Assembly: GCA_017509605.1 (NCBI GenBank)
Contig: JAFWPH010000016.1
Span: 1 to 64,000 of the forward strand
Length of the DNA stretch: 64,000 nucleotides
DNA from: Bacteroidaceae bacterium
GTDB lineage: Bacteria > Bacteroidota > Bacteroidia > Bacteroidales > Bacteroidaceae
Reading direction: 5' to 3'
The position numbers were made by a program, and so were the translations under genes. Under the pieces are notes generated by a model, which saw nothing but the letters and a program-made list of their open reading frames with translations, was not told the DNA's origin and searched no databases. Below, piece by piece: positions 27,483 through 34,970 of the stretch; position 1 is the first letter of the stretch; each line of letters opens with the position of its first letter.

Positions 27483-27526
27483 TCGGACGATGCTTTCAGC
27501 GTCCATCATCCGACATTGCAAATATA
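27483..27526 (-). promoter_or_regulatory. minus-strand -7 box with downstream hairpin
   Basis: TATATTTG at 27519-27526 (minus) is followed by TCGGATGATG ... CATCGTCCGA. On the minus-strand RNA all ten positions pair, including one U-G; the plus-strand RNA would have a C-A mismatch. This favours a transcript of the minus strand. Confidence 0.4.
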
Positions 27527-27620
27527 TCATTAACAAAAAGAGAAACATATAGTTTTTATGGAACAAAAAGATAAGACGAAGAAATTTGTTTGCGCTTCGT
27601 AAGATATTACGAAATAGAAA

Positions 27621-27656
27621 CACTTGAAAATAGCGGAAAACCGCATTTCAAGTGTC
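27621..27656. terminator. long hairpin downstream of the dynamin operon
   Basis: Arms of about 15 pairs (ACACTTGAAA..GCGG against CCGC..TTTCAAGTGT) with an AAAA loop. A T/C-rich stretch follows on the plus strand and an A/T-rich one on the minus strand. It could end the frameshifted gene's transcript (plus) or the GTPase operon (minus). Confidence 0.5.
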
Positions 27657-27814
27657 TCCTGTCACTCCTTCCCACTAATCGTTTGTTATCTTGTATAACG
27701 ATACTGGTCTGACAATGGATTATGGCGTTCTTCTTTACGCACGATCAGCATGTCCAACAATAGAGTACGCTTTCTGCCATTAAAGCATTGACGCCAACTT
27801 AAACCAATAGAACC

Positions 27815-29908
27815 TTATAGAAGTGATGCCTTCATTTGTGTGATTTTCTCTATTTGTGAGGCTATTTCTTTCATCTTCTTTTCAAGTTCTGCGCATTTTG
27901 ACTGTGCTATCTCGAGTTCTTTCTCCTTATCCAGTTTTCCAGAACGGATTTCTTCAATTTGATTTTGAAGAGGTGCTAAGAGTTTAGTTATAAATTTCTG
28001 CTTGACTTCATCTATTATGGCATCTTTTGTATGAAATATGTTTTGTAGATAATTTGTTGTATCAAAATCATTTTTAATATTATTAATAGACGTCAAAGCA
28101 TCTTTCTTCGAATCAAGATGAAGGTAAAACTTACGCCGAGACTCGTCTTCACCAGAGAAGAATCGTACAATCCCTCCCCATAAGGAATCATCTTTAAAAC
28201 CATCAAAAGCAAAAAGATCATTATCTTTCAATTGGATTTGGATGGAATTCTTAAATCCTTTTATAAAATGACTCAAATCAAAGTCAGGTAGATATTTCAT
28301 CAGTTTGTCTTCTGCATCTTGGAAGAAATCTTCAATTGTGCGTAAGATTAATGTCTTTCCTTTATCAGATAAATCTTGGCTAATTCTTTTAAGCGATCTT
28401 CCAAACAAAGTCTGAAGTTCAGCCTCTAACTTTGGTTTAAGGATATCATTACCACGCCAAATTGACCACTTTTGTTCAACAATGTTTATCATCTTTTTTA
28501 TGGTTTTGTCCAAAGCATCTTCCATTTCATTTCCGCCTTTATAAACGAGGTTATACAAGTCAGAATTAATGTAATCTCCCAGTTCCTCAATACGTTTGGA
28601 CATTTTTCTGTTTATCTTCCTCAGTTTCTCCTCTTTATCATCTCTCTCCGAATCTGGCATAGAAAGTGTTTTTATTCTATCCTGTACGAGATTAAGTTCA
28701 TTTTCATTCTCGTTTTTAAGTTCGTTACCTGCTGCAATGATGGAATTTAGCGGCTTTACAAACAATATTTTTCCCTTCTCATCATCCAACATCTTTTTCA
28801 CAGCATTTACCAGTATTGTAATATGGCTCCAAAGTTTCATTTCACTCTGTGTTGAAATGCCGAAGTTCTTACAGTGTCTATTCCAAGAGAAATTCAATTC
28901 CTCTGTGTTACTGATTTTGGTCATAGGAAGTTCTGAAAGTAAAGCCATTTCTGCAGAGATAGGTATAGGCTCTACTTCATTCAAAATCTCAACAAGTGTA
29001 TTGTCGTTGCAGTCACGACAGGCTTTCTTCAGCTCGGCTTTCACGTAGTCCTTGATCTGGTTCTCATCTTCAGGGTTCACCTCGCTGCAATAGGGTATAT
29101 CGTATTTGTTGATACCAATCAGCACCTTGCCTATGCCGCACTGACGTACATTCTTGAAGATGATGTCGCGGTCGGTCGCGTCGAAAGGACGACCAGCATA
29201 GAGCATCATCAATACCACGTCGGCTTTCTTCAAGAACTCCTTGGTTCTTTCCTCACGAGAAACAATAGGGTCGTTGAAACCAGGGGTGTCCACAATCTCA
29301 ACTCCCTTCAAGTACTCTTTCGGATAGTAGATGGTTACCGATTTGGTAATAGACACATACTTACCATCAGCTCCTACATATTCTATCAAGTTAGTGAATT
29401 CATCCTCTTTCGTGCCGCCGAGGTAACTCTCAAGCGATGAACCCAATTTCGATGCTTTGGAAACCAATTCCTTGGCTGCTTTCACTTTCGATTCGTCTAA
29501 AGAGTCGGCCACATCATCCAACGAGCGGGCTGCCTGCATCTTCTGCTCTGCCCATTCGTCCTTGGTATAGAATTCAGCGACAATACGTTCTTTCTCGCCG
29601 TAAGTGATGACTGAGAGTGCCGCTGTCATGGGGGTTGTGGCTGCGGGCAAAATATTGTTCTCAAAGATAAAGGCATTGAGAAAAGTGGATTTACCGCATT
29701 TCATCTGCCCAATCACTCCTATCGTCAGCGTGTCGCTTTCAAGTTTCTCCACGATTTCATCATAAGAGATGACTCCTCGTTTTTTTTCAGTGGTTGTTTT
29801 CCCCCTGGGAATCCATCCATAGTCTGATGCCAACTGCGCAAGGTCCAGAAGACATCGTTTTCTCTCTTGTAGACTGTTCAAATAATGTGAAAAATTCGTT
29901 GTTTCCAT
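27815..29908 (-). CDS. dynamin-like GTPase 3 of the triple-GTPase operon
   Basis: 697 residues. GTPase motifs: G1 GQMKCGKS (67-74), G2 threonines in ATTPMT, G3 DTPG (207-210), G4 NKYD (267-270). The C-terminal 390 residues are Lys/Asn/Glu-rich, helical, and end in a coiled coil (KLDKEKELEIAQSKCAELEKKMKEI), like the stalk of bacterial dynamins. No obvious transmembrane helix is seen. It is the last gene of the operon, 3 bases after GTPase 2. The DNA changes from balanced to strongly A/T-rich near 28980, just past the G domain. Bacterial dynamins remodel or guard membranes; some protect against phage. The specific role here is not known. Confidence 0.85.
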   Translation of the reverse strand: METTNFSHYLNSLQERKRCLLDLAQLASDYGWIPRGKTTTEKKRGVISYDEIVEKLESDTLTIGVIGQMKCGKSTFLNAFIFENNILPAATTPMTAALSVITYGEKERIVAEFYTKDEWAEQKMQAARSLDDVADSLDESKVKAAKELVSKASKLGSSLESYLGGTKEDEFTNLIEYVGADGKYVSITKSVTIYYPKEYLKGVEIVDTPGFNDPIVSREERTKEFLKKADVVLMMLYAGRPFDATDRDIIFKNVRQCGIGKVLIGINKYDIPYCSEVNPEDENQIKDYVKAELKKACRDCNDNTLVEILNEVEPIPISAEMALLSELPMTKISNTEELNFSWNRHCKNFGISTQSEMKLWSHITILVNAVKKMLDDEKGKILFVKPLNSIIAAGNELKNENENELNLVQDRIKTLSMPDSERDDKEEKLRKINRKMSKRIEELGDYINSDLYNLVYKGGNEMEDALDKTIKKMINIVEQKWSIWRGNDILKPKLEAELQTLFGRSLKRISQDLSDKGKTLILRTIEDFFQDAEDKLMKYLPDFDLSHFIKGFKNSIQIQLKDNDLFAFDGFKDDSLWGGIVRFFSGEDESRRKFYLHLDSKKDALTSINNIKNDFDTTNYLQNIFHTKDAIIDEVKQKFITKLLAPLQNQIEEIRSGKLDKEKELEIAQSKCAELEKKMKEIASQIEKITQMKASLL

Positions 29909-29911
29909 ATT

Positions 29912-31837
29912 CTATAGGTTTGTAGTAAGTTTCTTGTATTGTTCATAACAATCTTCGACTTTTTGCAATGAGATTTGAATATCTTTTAAATCCTCCCAAG
30001 CCTTTTTTATCGTGCCTTGAATTTCAACCCTGTTATTGAATCCATTATTAAGACTTTTAACATTATCTTTTGCAATCGTTTGTAATAATTCTTTTAGTTG
30101 GTTGTACTCTGAGAAATTCATCTCGTAAACATCAGCAGTCCAAAAATGTGTCTCAAAATGTGGAATACTTTCAGCCTCTTCACAATTATCTTTCATCAAT
30201 TTCATAGCATTGACAAAATTATCTTCAATATCACGAGCCTTATTAAGAGCTTTCTCGTATTCTTTGTTTTTCTTTTTGATTTCGCTGTTCAATACTTTTA
30301 TCAATTGTTCGAAATCATTCTTTAGTTCCTCTACGAATTTGTCTCGAGTAGTGATTTTGTTAACCGATTTGATAGGATTCATGATGTCGGCAAGCGGGGT
30401 TTTTGAAGAGAATCTGATAACACCCTGTATATTTAATCCTTCTTCGGACAATGTCTTTCTGATGAGGTTTTCCACCTTTTGCACCTCAGATGGGGATTTT
30501 GTATCAATCTTGTTGATGACCACGAAGAGAGGCTTGTTGAGTTTCTCCTTGATGACGGAGATGGAACTTCTGTTGATTGTTCCGGCATTCACGTCAAAAA
30601 CCCAAAATAGCGCATCGCATTCATTAATGACATCAATAGTCCTATCGCGATCCTCCTTATCGTTGGAGTTGAATCCCGGGGTGTCCAAGATGCTGAGACC
30701 ATCAAGATTAGGATTCTTATAAGTCATTACGAAATACTTAATCAGTGCTGATACGCCTTTTACCTGTTCAAGAATCTCTTTCGAAACCATCTTGAACGTA
30801 TTTTCTAAAATTGTTTTCTGTTTTCCATCGCCGGAAATGAAACTATAAGTCACTTTAGGACCTCCTGCAATGTATGTAGGAATGGCGGTCGTTGCTTTGG
30901 TGCTGACTGGCAAGAGGGGTATGTCCTTTCGGTCTTGTGAGAGGATACGGTTCACGATAGATGTCTTACCCGCAGAGAATTCACCCACAAAAGCAATGGT
31001 GGTCTTTTTGTCCAACCAACTCTTTCGTTTTGTGGATGCCCATTGGTCGAAGCCGTCACTATAGTATTTACGTTGGTTGTCGAGTCCACGATCTCCTCCA
31101 TACTCTTGAAATCTCAGTACGTACTTATTGAAGAGGTATGCATTGAGGTCGATAAAATTGTTCTTGACGAACGACTCAAAATAGTCGATGTTGCGGAATA
31201 GTGTTCTCGTATCCTCGGAAGAAGACTCCTTGGCCGACAGAATCTCTTGAATGAATTTCAACGACCCAATCTTCAGGTTCAGTTCCGACTCTTTCTCTTT
31301 CAGTTGCTCCCTCACAGCCGACAAGTCCTCATCTAGTTGTTTTGAGCGCTTATGCTCTTTGGTCAACTCGTCTTGTGTAGTAGCAATGATAGAATCTTTT
31401 TTACTGATTTTCTTTTTGAGGTCTGAGATGTCATCTTCGTTATCATCGATTTCGTCTTCAAGGTCTTTAATCTTTTTTTTTAGTGCTTCCGCCTCTTTCC
31501 TCAGCTTATCGGATTCCTCTGCCAGTTGCTTCGATAGGTTGTCTCCTTTGCCACTGGATAGAGCCTTGATCTGTTCGTTTAGTTTAGCACTCTGACTATT
31601 TGCTTCAGCAAGGAGTTTCTCGTACTTTTGCTTAATCTCATCGGCAGCAATAGGCGTGTTCTTTCCGCATAGTTGATCTGTCGGTTGCTGTTCTATTGTT
31701 CTTTGTTCTGTAAGTTCTACAGGAAATTGTTTAGTGCCTTTATGGTAGTTGTTGGTGTTCCTTCCCATGAAGAGCCATGTGACAGCAACACCTACTATAA
31801 AGGCACCCACTATTAGTAAAACTAATGTGACATCCAT
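29912..31837 (-). CDS. dynamin-like GTPase 2, membrane-anchored with N-terminal coiled coil
   Basis: 641 residues. Residues 4-23 are a transmembrane helix (VTLVLLIVGAFIVGVAVTWL). They are followed by a long coiled coil (about 66-200, with EALKKKIKDLEDEIDDNEDDI) and then a GTPase domain: G1 GEFSAGKT (285-292), G3 DTPG (385-388), G4 NKID (442-445). The C-terminal 190 residues are helical and A/T-rich in codon use. This order, anchor then coil then G domain, is unusual; most bacterial dynamins put the G domain first. The helix-coil start resembles the small protein encoded one base upstream, so the two may assemble through their coils. Confidence 0.85.
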   Translation of the reverse strand: MDVTLVLLIVGAFIVGVAVTWLFMGRNTNNYHKGTKQFPVELTEQRTIEQQPTDQLCGKNTPIAADEIKQKYEKLLAEANSQSAKLNEQIKALSSGKGDNLSKQLAEESDKLRKEAEALKKKIKDLEDEIDDNEDDISDLKKKISKKDSIIATTQDELTKEHKRSKQLDEDLSAVREQLKEKESELNLKIGSLKFIQEILSAKESSSEDTRTLFRNIDYFESFVKNNFIDLNAYLFNKYVLRFQEYGGDRGLDNQRKYYSDGFDQWASTKRKSWLDKKTTIAFVGEFSAGKTSIVNRILSQDRKDIPLLPVSTKATTAIPTYIAGGPKVTYSFISGDGKQKTILENTFKMVSKEILEQVKGVSALIKYFVMTYKNPNLDGLSILDTPGFNSNDKEDRDRTIDVINECDALFWVFDVNAGTINRSSISVIKEKLNKPLFVVINKIDTKSPSEVQKVENLIRKTLSEEGLNIQGVIRFSSKTPLADIMNPIKSVNKITTRDKFVEELKNDFEQLIKVLNSEIKKKNKEYEKALNKARDIEDNFVNAMKLMKDNCEEAESIPHFETHFWTADVYEMNFSEYNQLKELLQTIAKDNVKSLNNGFNNRVEIQGTIKKAWEDLKDIQISLQKVEDCYEQYKKLTTNL

Positions 31838-31838
31838 C

Positions 31839-32237
31839 TTATCCTATTTTTTCCTTAAGCAAGGCATTCTCTGCTTCAAGGGATTCAAACGCAGTTTTGT
31901 ATTCTTTCACTTTGCTGGCCAGTTCATCGTTCTGGAAACGAAGGTTCTTCAATTCCCGTTTGGTCTTGTCGAGTTCATCCTCAAGGTCTTCTTGATTTTC
32001 GTCGTTTTCCTTGGCTTGTGAACGAAGTTTCTTCAGTTCTGCCAGTAAGTCTTCCACTTGACGTTCCAATTCCTTGTTGCGTCTGCTGAATTTCTCATTC
32101 TCTTTATAGAGCGACTCCATTTCCTGATTCCTGGAGCCCTGCTTGTCGTTGGTGTTTGAGCTTGTGCCTGCTATTTTATCTTTCATAGAATAGCCCACGA
32201 CGCCGCCAATGGCAAGGCATACAATTCCTTCTATCAT
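31839..32237 (-). CDS. small membrane-anchored coiled-coil protein
   Basis: 132 residues. Residues 2-16 are hydrophobic with glycines (IEGIVCLAIGGVVGY), probably a membrane anchor. The rest from about residue 38 is an almost continuous coiled coil rich in Glu and Lys (KELERQVEDLLAELKKLRSQA, DELDKTKRELKNLR). No catalytic motif is visible and the family is not recognised. It sits between GTPase 1 (12-base gap) and GTPase 2 (1-base gap), so it is surely co-translated with them. It is probably a scaffold or adaptor for the GTPases at the membrane. Confidence 0.8.
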   Translation of the reverse strand: MIEGIVCLAIGGVVGYSMKDKIAGTSSNTNDKQGSRNQEMESLYKENEKFSRRNKELERQVEDLLAELKKLRSQAKENDENQEDLEDELDKTKRELKNLRFQNDELASKVKEYKTAFESLEAENALLKEKIG

Positions 32238-32249
32238 AGTTATGTCTGT

Positions 32250-34040
32250 TTATAGGGTTAGTAGTTTTGACTTATATTCTCTTAGTTTGTCCATCCTCTC
32301 GTTGAACTTATCTTTCTTCTCCTTGTATTCTGCCTGAAGTTCCTTCAGCGCATCGGCCTTCTGGGTGATCATCTGTGATGCTTCGTTATGAAGGGACGCG
32401 CTAACATCGCATTTCAGACGTTCGGAGATAGAGTTGAGTTGCGACTTGAATTCAGGTGTGAGTGTCTCGTCAATATAGACTCGTACAGCCCTTGCCCGTT
32501 TGGGTTTGGACATGAGATTCTCTGTTGCCAGTCCGATAAGGGAATCTATCATACCTTTGTCCTGAGTTTGCTGGCTCATTCTGCCGTACTCTTCTGTAGC
32601 TTTTTCCACAAAGCGTGTGGCTGTTTCAATCCTATTGGCAGTGTTCTTGTTCGAGATGATGCTGCCGACATCCGAGACAGTATCAGCCACGTCTATTACA
32701 TTGTCTATGGTCGCTGCTCCGGCCACAGCCGCTGCTCCTCCTGCGGTGGCGACGACAGCGGCTGTCGCGGCTACGGCAGTCACTGCAATGAGTCCTGTCT
32801 TGATCATGCCGTCGTATTCATGTCCCATGCTGTTGAGGTCGAGTCCGTAGCTGAGTCCTGAAAGTTGGACACCAGAGAGATCCATGTTCTTCAGTGATTC
32901 AAGTGGTATCTCGTCGTCTGTTCCCTTTTTCTTGTTGGCGTGGGAGAAGAGTGTCTTTTGGATGTTCGAGCGGAAATCACCCATCAACAACGAAGCTGTG
33001 GTGTTGATAGCCGAAATGGCATCGGCATCGAAATTGTTGCTTTTGTTCCCTATCAGTGCATTGAGTTTGGAGGAGATGTTGTCTTCGAATAGCCTGCATG
33101 TAATGTGTGTCTGGTCCTCGATGTCGTCGCCAATCGAGTTCAACAGGTTATCGATGTTCCTGCTGATCTTGTCCAGTTCATACTGGCATTTTCGGATGGC
33201 ATCGTCCAGGTCTTTGTCGGATGAAGAGGCCTTCATCAATTCATCTATATGGTCTATTAGACTGTTGACGATGTTCTGGGTTCTTTGTGCATCGACCTGT
33301 TGGATGATGTTCTTTTTGTCTTTCTGGATGGATTCGAACAATTTATACAACTCGTCGAGATAACCCTTGGCAGCCGAGACTACTGACACCTGTTTCAAGG
33401 GTATCTCGCAGTTCTTGCTCACATATTCCTTGGCTGCTTCAATCTCGAACTGGGATTTCGTGTCGCTCTTGGTGAGCACTAAGAAAATCGGACGTTTGGA
33501 CAACTTCATCGTATTGATGAAGTCGGTCAACGACCGTGTAATCTGCTGGTTGATATCCACTATGAGTATAATACCGTCTGCCAAAGGCAAGAAATTGACC
33601 AGCGTTTGCTTGTGTTTGGGGTCTGGGGACGATAGGCCCGGGGTATCGACGATAATGGTTGACGAAGGTATCTTCTTGGATGTGTCGAATACAGTGACCA
33701 CTTTGGCGTCGGCCAGCTCCTCGTTTTTGAGATCTGCGATGTCTTTGATTTCACGCAGTTCCATGTCCTCGGTCAGCACCTTTGCATAGCAGGAGTCACA
33801 GCCGAAATGAATCTCATAAATGGTGGCGGTAGTAGGTTTAGTGGCTGTTTCCAATTTCTTGCTGTCAGTCAAGGCGTTGATAAGGGTGGTCTTGCCCGAA
33901 CTGAACTCACCGACAAAAGGCAACAGCAGGGTCGTGTCTTCTCGTTCAGAACGACTTTTGATTGCGTTCAATTGTTCTTCATAATTGTCCAGTCCGAGGA
34001 ACTGGGCAATTTCAAACAGTAAATCGAAATTTTCACACAT
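32250..34040 (-). CDS. dynamin-like GTPase 1 of the triple-GTPase operon
   Basis: 596 residues. G1 GEFSSGKT (44-51), G2 threonines in TKPTTAT (about 70), G3 DTPG (132-135), G4 TKSD (190-193). The middle is helical. Residues 416-445 are a strikingly hydrophobic Ala/Gly/Val stretch (GLIAVTAVAATAAVV...) that could insert into membrane like the paddle of bacterial dynamins. The C-terminus is a coiled coil (KADALKELQAEYKEKKDKF). The ATG at 34040 was preferred to an in-frame GTG at 34052. It follows the small first gene by 21 bases. Confidence 0.85.
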   Translation of the reverse strand: MCENFDLLFEIAQFLGLDNYEEQLNAIKSRSEREDTTLLLPFVGEFSSGKTTLINALTDSKKLETATKPTTATIYEIHFGCDSCYAKVLTEDMELREIKDIADLKNEELADAKVVTVFDTSKKIPSSTIIVDTPGLSSPDPKHKQTLVNFLPLADGIILIVDINQQITRSLTDFINTMKLSKRPIFLVLTKSDTKSQFEIEAAKEYVSKNCEIPLKQVSVVSAAKGYLDELYKLFESIQKDKKNIIQQVDAQRTQNIVNSLIDHIDELMKASSSDKDLDDAIRKCQYELDKISRNIDNLLNSIGDDIEDQTHITCRLFEDNISSKLNALIGNKSNNFDADAISAINTTASLLMGDFRSNIQKTLFSHANKKKGTDDEIPLESLKNMDLSGVQLSGLSYGLDLNSMGHEYDGMIKTGLIAVTAVAATAAVVATAGGAAAVAGAATIDNVIDVADTVSDVGSIISNKNTANRIETATRFVEKATEEYGRMSQQTQDKGMIDSLIGLATENLMSKPKRARAVRVYIDETLTPEFKSQLNSISERLKCDVSASLHNEASQMITQKADALKELQAEYKEKKDKFNERMDKLREYKSKLLTL

Positions 34041-34061
34041 ATATATTAACACATTATTTTA

Positions 34062-34283
34062 TTAACAAATTCTTTCTACGATTAGATCATTATTGTTCAG
34101 GCATCCTGCTCGTTTGATGTCTATGCCGTAGATACGCATAAACGCATCGATGACGGTCTGGCCTCCGTTGGTACTTACGGGGTTGCTCATGCTAACTGTG
34201 ACAACCTCTACTGACATTCCTGGCTCAATCATGATGCCATTGGTGTTCTTCCTGTTTTTTGTGGTAATTCTAAATCTTGCCAT
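34062..34283 (-). CDS. small protein at the head of the GTPase operon (resembles DUF6140)
   Basis: 73 residues, no signal or membrane helix. The sequence (MARFRITTKNRKNTNGIMIE, GMSVEVVTVSMSNPVSTNG, VIDAFMRIYGIDIKRAG) resembles, from memory, the small Bacteroidales family DUF6140, whose function is unknown. It is compact with alternating short strands and a helix, so it could be a small binding or regulatory subunit. It is the first gene after the predicted promoter, 21 bases ahead of GTPase 1, so it should belong to the same unit. Confidence 0.7.
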   Translation of the reverse strand: MARFRITTKNRKNTNGIMIEPGMSVEVVTVSMSNPVSTNGGQTVIDAFMRIYGIDIKRAGCLNNNDLIVERIC

Positions 34284-34306
34284 AGGCTTCTGTTATTATG
34301 TTCTCG

Positions 34307-34314
34307 CAAATATA
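34307..34314 (-). promoter_or_regulatory. -7 box of the GTPase operon
   Basis: TATATTTG followed by C on the minus strand, 23 bases before the first ATG, is a full TAnnTTTG match. A TTTG lies 24 bases further upstream, somewhat beyond the usual 19-21. Confidence 0.55.
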
Positions 34315-34508
34315 TCCACTCTTTGGGCGTGTTGAATGCAAAGGGGTGAGGGAAATGATGGTTTATTTGTGTTTTTGCTGTCGTTTTGTAGCGGGGTACA
34401 AAATGAGGACAAGGTTAAGGGGCGCGGTGGTTAGTTGAGTTGCGCTGTGCCATCATGGGTGTTTTTCCTCCGTATGCCTGTGCACGTGGTGGATGGACAC
34501 AGAAAAAA

Positions 34509-34593
34509 CGTGAGTGCTCTTCTCTTTATTCATCTGTTATAAGGTATCGCCAAACACCCTGGTAGAAATGAACTTGGAGAACAAACACTCACG
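34509..34593. other. long imperfect stem-loop around repeat copy B
   Basis: Three paired blocks are nested in register: CGTGAGTG/CACTCACG, TTCTC/GAGAA and TTCAT/ATGAA. They are separated by small internal loops of 3-4 bases. The apical loop is the conserved CTGTTATAAGG..CTGGTAG motif. The pattern looks like a folded RNA or a mobile-element end rather than chance. Confidence 0.5.
34534..34565 (+). repeat. copy B of the CTGTTATA..ATCGCCAAA motif
   Basis: It reads CTGTTATAAG, GTATCGCCAAA, CACCCTGGTAG. It is near-identical to the minus-strand copy at 23706-23736 apart from single-base gaps. Confidence 0.6.
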
Positions 34594-34693
34594 CTGTAGA
34601 ACATCATGGCACATGGCGGGGATTATCCGCTTGTCCACAATATACTCAGACATGGAGCGTCGGTCGGCCTCTTTCCTTCTATCCATTGACGAA

Positions 34694-34714
34694 ATTTGGC
34701 GATTTCTATAACAG
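34694..34714 (-). repeat. partial copy C of the CTGTTATA..ATCGCCAAA motif
   Basis: The minus strand reads CTGTTATAGAAATCGCCAAAT. With copy B it forms imperfect inverted ends of a 181-base segment (34534-34714). Confidence 0.5.
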
Positions 34715-34789
34715 GGAATGAGAGCTTTACGCTAATCTGGTCGCTACGGATAGGGATGCTACTATGGGCACCCCGCCCGTTCGGCACTG

Positions 34790-34797
34790 CAAATATA
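34790..34797 (-). promoter_or_regulatory. orphan minus-strand -7 box
   Basis: TATATTTG followed by C on the minus strand, with no gene downstream for about 500 bases. A transcript from it would run through copies C and B of the repeat. Confidence 0.35.
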
Positions 34798-34836
34798 ATG
34801 TTTATTTTTTATTCCACAAATATTTTCTAGGAAAAA

Positions 34837-34873
34837 TAAAAAAACTCAACTTCATAACTGACGAAAGTTGAGT
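34837..34873 (-). terminator. terminator hairpin 2 downstream of gldN
   Basis: On the minus strand the arms ACTCAACTT and AAGTTGAGT have a 12-base loop and are followed by a run of seven T. It is a classical intrinsic terminator for the T9SS operon. Confidence 0.8.
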
Positions 34874-34882
34874 AAAAAACTG

Positions 34883-34916
34883 TGGGTGCATTTCGCTGGC
34901 TGGCGGAATGCACCCA
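34883..34916. terminator. terminator hairpin 1 downstream of gldN
   Basis: The arms TGGGTGCATT and AATGCACCCA have a GC-rich loop. It lies 10 bases before hairpin 2 in the minus direction. The same GTGGGTGCA arm is used by the terminator at 45261-45297. Confidence 0.7.
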
Positions 34917-34970
34917 TAGGTTATTGAAAGGTGTCCTTAGGAACAGGACATCAATTTGCTGCAACTTACC

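Larger units (their letters stand above)
27415..27814. other. 400-base intergenic region with two hairpins and a minus-strand -7 box
   Basis: No gene is seen. It contains a hairpin at 27483-27513 just downstream (minus strand) of a TATATTTG box at 27519-27526. A second hairpin at 27621-27656 has arms ACACTTGAAA/TTTCAAGTGT extended by GCGG-AAAA-CCGC. The second may terminate the dynamin operon, although it lies about 160 bases past the last stop. Confidence 0.5.
34284..34970. other. 687-base gene-free region with structured repeats
   Basis: No convincing gene; a 65-codon frame at 34514-34711 (plus) has no family look and overlaps the structures. The region holds the GTPase promoter at its left edge. 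It also holds a long imperfect hairpin (34509-34593), two copies of the CTGTTATA..ATCGCCAAA motif facing each other, a minus-strand -7 box (34790-34797), and the two terminator hairpins of the gld operon. Confidence 0.7.

Noticed and set aside
34514..34711. A 65-codon plus-strand frame in the gap between the GTPase and gld operons
   Set aside because: It overlaps the stem-loop and repeat copies, has no recognisable protein features, and ends in the repeat itself. It is more likely a structural element than a gene.
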